Below are positions 61,642 through 64,000 of a DNA stretch of 64,000 nt, one piece after another. The notes beneath the pieces were generated by a model. That model saw only the letters and a program-made list of their open reading frames with translations. It was not told where the DNA came from and ran no database searches. The position numbers and the translations under genes were made by a program. Where the stretch lies: assembly GCF_013364355.1 (NCBI RefSeq), contig NZ_CP054931.1:1798001-1862000 (forward strand), in the 5' to 3' direction. The DNA is from Stenotrophomonas sp. NA06056. Lineage in GTDB: Bacteria; Pseudomonadota; Gammaproteobacteria; Xanthomonadales; Xanthomonadaceae. Positions within the stretch are counted from its first letter, which is position 1. Each line of letters opens with the position of its first letter.

Positions 61642-62622
61642 ATGAGCCAACTCACCGACGGATTCGGGCGCAGCTTTCCCTACCTGCGCCTGTCGTTGAC
61701 CGAGGCCTGCAACTTCCGTTGCAGTTACTGCCTGCCCGATGGCTACCAGGCCGATGGCCGCCCGCGCTTCCTGGCGGTGGACGAGATCGCGCGCCTGGTG
61801 CGTGCGTTTGCCATGCTGGGGATGACCAAGATCCGCCTGACCGGTGGTGAGCCCAGCCTGCGCAAGGACCTGGACGAGATCATCGCCACGGTGGCGGCCG
61901 TGCCGGGCATCCGCAAGGTGGCCATCACCACCAATGGCACGCTGCTGCCGCGCCGCTTGCCGGGCTGGCACCGCGCCGGCCTGACCGCGCTGAACGTGAG
62001 CATGGACAGCCTGCAGCGCGAGCGCTTCAGCACCATCACCGGCCACGACCGCCTGCCGGAAATCCAGCAAGGGCTGGAGATGGCGCAGGCACTGGGCCTG
62101 CCGGCCATCAAGCTCAATGCGGTGCTGCTGCGCGGCCTGAACGACGACGAGCTGCCGCAGTGGATGGAGTTCCTGCGTGACCGTCCCTTCAGCGTGCGCT
62201 TCATCGAACTGATGCGTACCGGCGACAACGAAGCCTATTTCCAGCGGCACCACCTGCGTGCCGAACACGTGATCGACCAGCTGCATGCCGCTGGTTGGCA
62301 TGAGCGCCCGCGCGCGGCCGATGCCGGCCCGGCGCGTGAATTCAGCCACCCGCAGCATCGCGGAACGGTGGGCATCATCGCCCCGTATTCGCGTGACTTC
62401 TGCAAGGGCTGCAACCGCCTGCGGGTGACCGCCAAGGGCGACCTGCGGCTGTGCCTGTTCGGCGAATTCGGCGTGCCACTGCGCCCGCTGCTGCAGAGCG
62501 ACGATGACCAGGACGCGCTGCTGGCACGCATCACCACACAGCTTGGCCTGAAAGCGGCCGGGCACGGATTGCACCAGGGCCAGACCGGGCTGACCCCGCA
62601 CCTGGCATCGATCGGAGGATGA
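61642..62622 (+). CDS. moaA: GTP 3',8-cyclase (radical SAM), molybdenum cofactor step 1
   Basis: A protein of 326 residues that with MoaC makes cyclic pyranopterin monophosphate from GTP. The N-terminal radical SAM cluster motif is CNFRCSYC; the C-terminal substrate cluster has CKGCNRLRVTAKGDLRLC. RLTGGEPSLRKD is the SAM-binding loop. ATG 61642 is chosen since the family N-terminus (LTDGFGRSFPYLRLSLTEACN) begins there. An Anr box is upstream. Confidence 0.94.
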   Translation: MSQLTDGFGRSFPYLRLSLTEACNFRCSYCLPDGYQADGRPRFLAVDEIARLVRAFAMLGMTKIRLTGGEPSLRKDLDEIIATVAAVPGIRKVAITTNGTLLPRRLPGWHRAGLTALNVSMDSLQRERFSTITGHDRLPEIQQGLEMAQALGLPAIKLNAVLLRGLNDDELPQWMEFLRDRPFSVRFIELMRTGDNEAYFQRHHLRAEHVIDQLHAAGWHERPRAADAGPAREFSHPQHRGTVGIIAPYSRDFCKGCNRLRVTAKGDLRLCLFGEFGVPLRPLLQSDDDQDALLARITTQLGLKAAGHGLHQGQTGLTPHLASIGG

Positions 62623-62630
62623 GGAACACG

Positions 62631-63629
62631 ATGAGTGGTGAATTGACTGCGGCCTTCCACATGGCCGATGTGCGCGACAAACGCGTTACCCGCCGCCGCG
62701 CCGTGGCGGTGGGCGAGCTGCATGCTGGACCGGTGGCCTACCCGCTGATTGTCGAGCGCCGCCTGCCCAAGGGCGATGCGCTGGTGATGGCCGAGATTGC
62801 AGGCCTGCAGGGGGCGAAGATGGCCTCGATGCTGATGCCGCTGTGCCACCCGTTGCCGCTGGAACTGGTGCAGGTGTATTGCGCGCCGGTGCCGGAACGG
62901 CAGTCGATCCGCGTGTGGTGCGAATGCGCCAGTGAGGCACGCACCGGTGTGGAAATGGAAGCACTGGCCGGGGTGAACGCCGCACTGCTGACCCTGTACG
63001 ACCTGAGCAAGCCGGTGGAGCCGGCGCTGCGCATCGAGGGCATCCGCCTGCTGTTCAAGGAAGGCGGCAAGCGTGGCCTGTGGCTGCATCCGGATGGCAT
63101 GGACGATGGTGAGCGCGAGCGCTTCAGGCCGCGCCCGCCGAAGGGCTTGAACGGTGCTGCCTGCGCGGTGATCACCCTGAGCGATCGCGCGAGCGAGGGC
63201 ACGTATGCCGACGAGTCCGGGCCGAAGCTGGTGAGCGGGCTGCAGTCGCTCGGTGGCGAGGTGGTGGCTGCCGAGGTACTGCCCGATGGCGTCGAGCCGC
63301 TGGCGGGCCGCCTGCGTGCGCTGGCGGGCGAGGGCGTACGCCTGTGCCTGTGTACCGGCGGCACCGGGCTTGGCGCGCGCGACCTGACCCCGGAAGCGCT
63401 GCGTTCGTTGAACGCGCGACCGGTGCACGGCCTGGCGCAGATGGTGCGCGCGTTGAGTGCGCAGCACACGCCGATGGCCTGGCTGAGCCGTGCCGAGGTG
63501 GTGCAGCTGGATGACATGCTGGTATTTGCACTGCCGGGCAGCCCGCGTGCGGCCGCGCAGTGTCTGGACATTCTGGCACCGGTGCTGGGCCACGCGCTGG
63601 CGATGGTCGATGGCGGTGGCCACGCATGA
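62631..63629 (+). CDS. MoaC-MoaB fusion (bifunctional molybdenum cofactor protein)
   Basis: A protein of 332 residues. Residues 1-150 are MoaC (DVRDKRVTRRRAVAVG; MLMPLCHPLPLE; GVEMEALAGVNAALLTLYD), which converts cyclic dehydro-GTP to cPMP. Residues about 165-325 are MoaB/MogA-like (AVITLSDRASEGTYADESGP; LCLCTGGTGLGARDLTPEAL; FALPGSPRAA), the adenylating step. A fused moaCB is known in some bacteria. ATG 62631 has GAGGA upstream; 62619 is an alternative overlapping moaA. Confidence 0.92.
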   Translation: MSGELTAAFHMADVRDKRVTRRRAVAVGELHAGPVAYPLIVERRLPKGDALVMAEIAGLQGAKMASMLMPLCHPLPLELVQVYCAPVPERQSIRVWCECASEARTGVEMEALAGVNAALLTLYDLSKPVEPALRIEGIRLLFKEGGKRGLWLHPDGMDDGERERFRPRPPKGLNGAACAVITLSDRASEGTYADESGPKLVSGLQSLGGEVVAAEVLPDGVEPLAGRLRALAGEGVRLCLCTGGTGLGARDLTPEALRSLNARPVHGLAQMVRALSAQHTPMAWLSRAEVVQLDDMLVFALPGSPRAAAQCLDILAPVLGHALAMVDGGGHA

Positions 63630-64000
63630 TCGCCTACAGCGAAGCGCTGCAGCACTTGATGGAGGCAGCCACACCGCTGCCGGCCGAGCGGCTGGCGCTG
63701 CATGAGGCGGGGGGTCGCATCCTGGCCACGGACATCATCAGCGGGCAGTCTTTGCCGCCGTTCGACAATTCGGCGATGGACGGCTTCGCGCTGCGCGCCA
63801 ACGGCACGCCCTTCGAAAGCGGTACCGGGTTTGCGGTGCAGGGCTGGCAGGCGGCAGGCGATGCCGGTGCCGAGGGCGGCGAAGGTGCCTGGGAAATCAT
63901 GACCGGCGCGCGCATGCCGGTCGGGCTGGATACGGTGGTGCCGATCGAGAACGTGGAGATCCTCGCCAGCGAGGAGGGCCGACCGACCCGCATCGCGTTG
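63626..64000 (+). CDS. moeA: Molybdopterin molybdenumtransferase, truncated by window end
   Basis: The first 125 residues of MoeA: MIAYSEALQHLMEAA, then SLPPFDNSAMDGFALR (the MDGxA signature), and EIMTGARMPVGLDTVVPIEN. MoeA inserts molybdate into adenylated molybdopterin. Its ATG overlaps the stop of the MoaC-MoaB gene (ATGA), so the moa/moe genes form one operon. The 3' end lies beyond the window. Confidence 0.93.
   Translation, partial: MIAYSEALQHLMEAATPLPAERLALHEAGGRILATDIISGQSLPPFDNSAMDGFALRANGTPFESGTGFAVQGWQAAGDAGAEGGEGAWEIMTGARMPVGLDTVVPIENVEILASEEGRPTRIAL

Overview
The window is high-GC gammaproteobacterial chromosome, almost certainly from the Stenotrophomonas maltophilia complex (Xanthomonadales/Lysobacterales). 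The evidence is the dense scatter of GTAG-headed REP palindromes typical of that group, many large TonB-dependent receptors, a split-EntB catecholate siderophore operon, and best-recognised proteins of xanthomonad type. No rRNA, tRNA, CRISPR array, insertion sequence or prophage was seen.

Layout. 1-8 kb: small DUF6959-like protein, methyltransferase/MerR pair with a MerR-type operator, MgtC, a six-unit REPIN array, a ClC channel, a Fur-boxed FecA-like receptor and an M14 carboxypeptidase. 8-15 kb: LysR regulator divergent from a two-gene SMR efflux pair, then a Fur-boxed FecI-FecR-receptor cell-surface signalling cassette and a VOC protein. 15-21 kb: BCCT transporter, an orphan receptor flanked by direct composite repeats, and an MDR oxidoreductase. 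21-26 kb: nrdA-nrdB-flavodoxin-thioredoxin behind a promoter with two NrdR boxes 32 bp apart. 26-31 kb: manganese locus (mntH, mntR, and a receptor plus thioredoxin whose upstream region carries the same MntR-type operator as mntH). 31-34 kb: FabR/DesT-like repressor divergent from a desCB-type desaturase pair. 34-39 kb: Mn-SOD operon behind a 19-bp-spacer promoter, thioredoxin lipoprotein, GNAT, LLM oxidoreductase, DUF3817.

39-49 kb: Fur-boxed catecholate siderophore operon (MFS exporter, entC, entE, entB, free ArCP, entF, entA), every junction overlapping. 49-53 kb: a TonB receptor and phytase-like esterase behind a possible Pho box. 53-57 kb: DUF3348-DUF802-OmpA/MotB-DUF2894 operon that looks like a proton-driven stator with a long cytoplasmic tail, reminiscent of Zorya ZorAB. 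57-60.7 kb: second M14 paralogue and a lower-GC segment with a PD-(D/E)XK-like nuclease and a 22-bp tandem repeat in an upstream reading frame. 60.7-64 kb: two small proteins, then moaA, a moaC-moaB fusion and truncated moeA behind an Anr/FNR box.

The unifying theme is metal and redox homeostasis: iron (three Fur-type sites), manganese (two MntR sites, Mn-SOD), ribonucleotide reduction, and molybdenum cofactor. The two most interesting candidates are the stator-like DUF802 operon and the MntR-controlled outer-membrane receptor with a plug CxxC and a thioredoxin partner.
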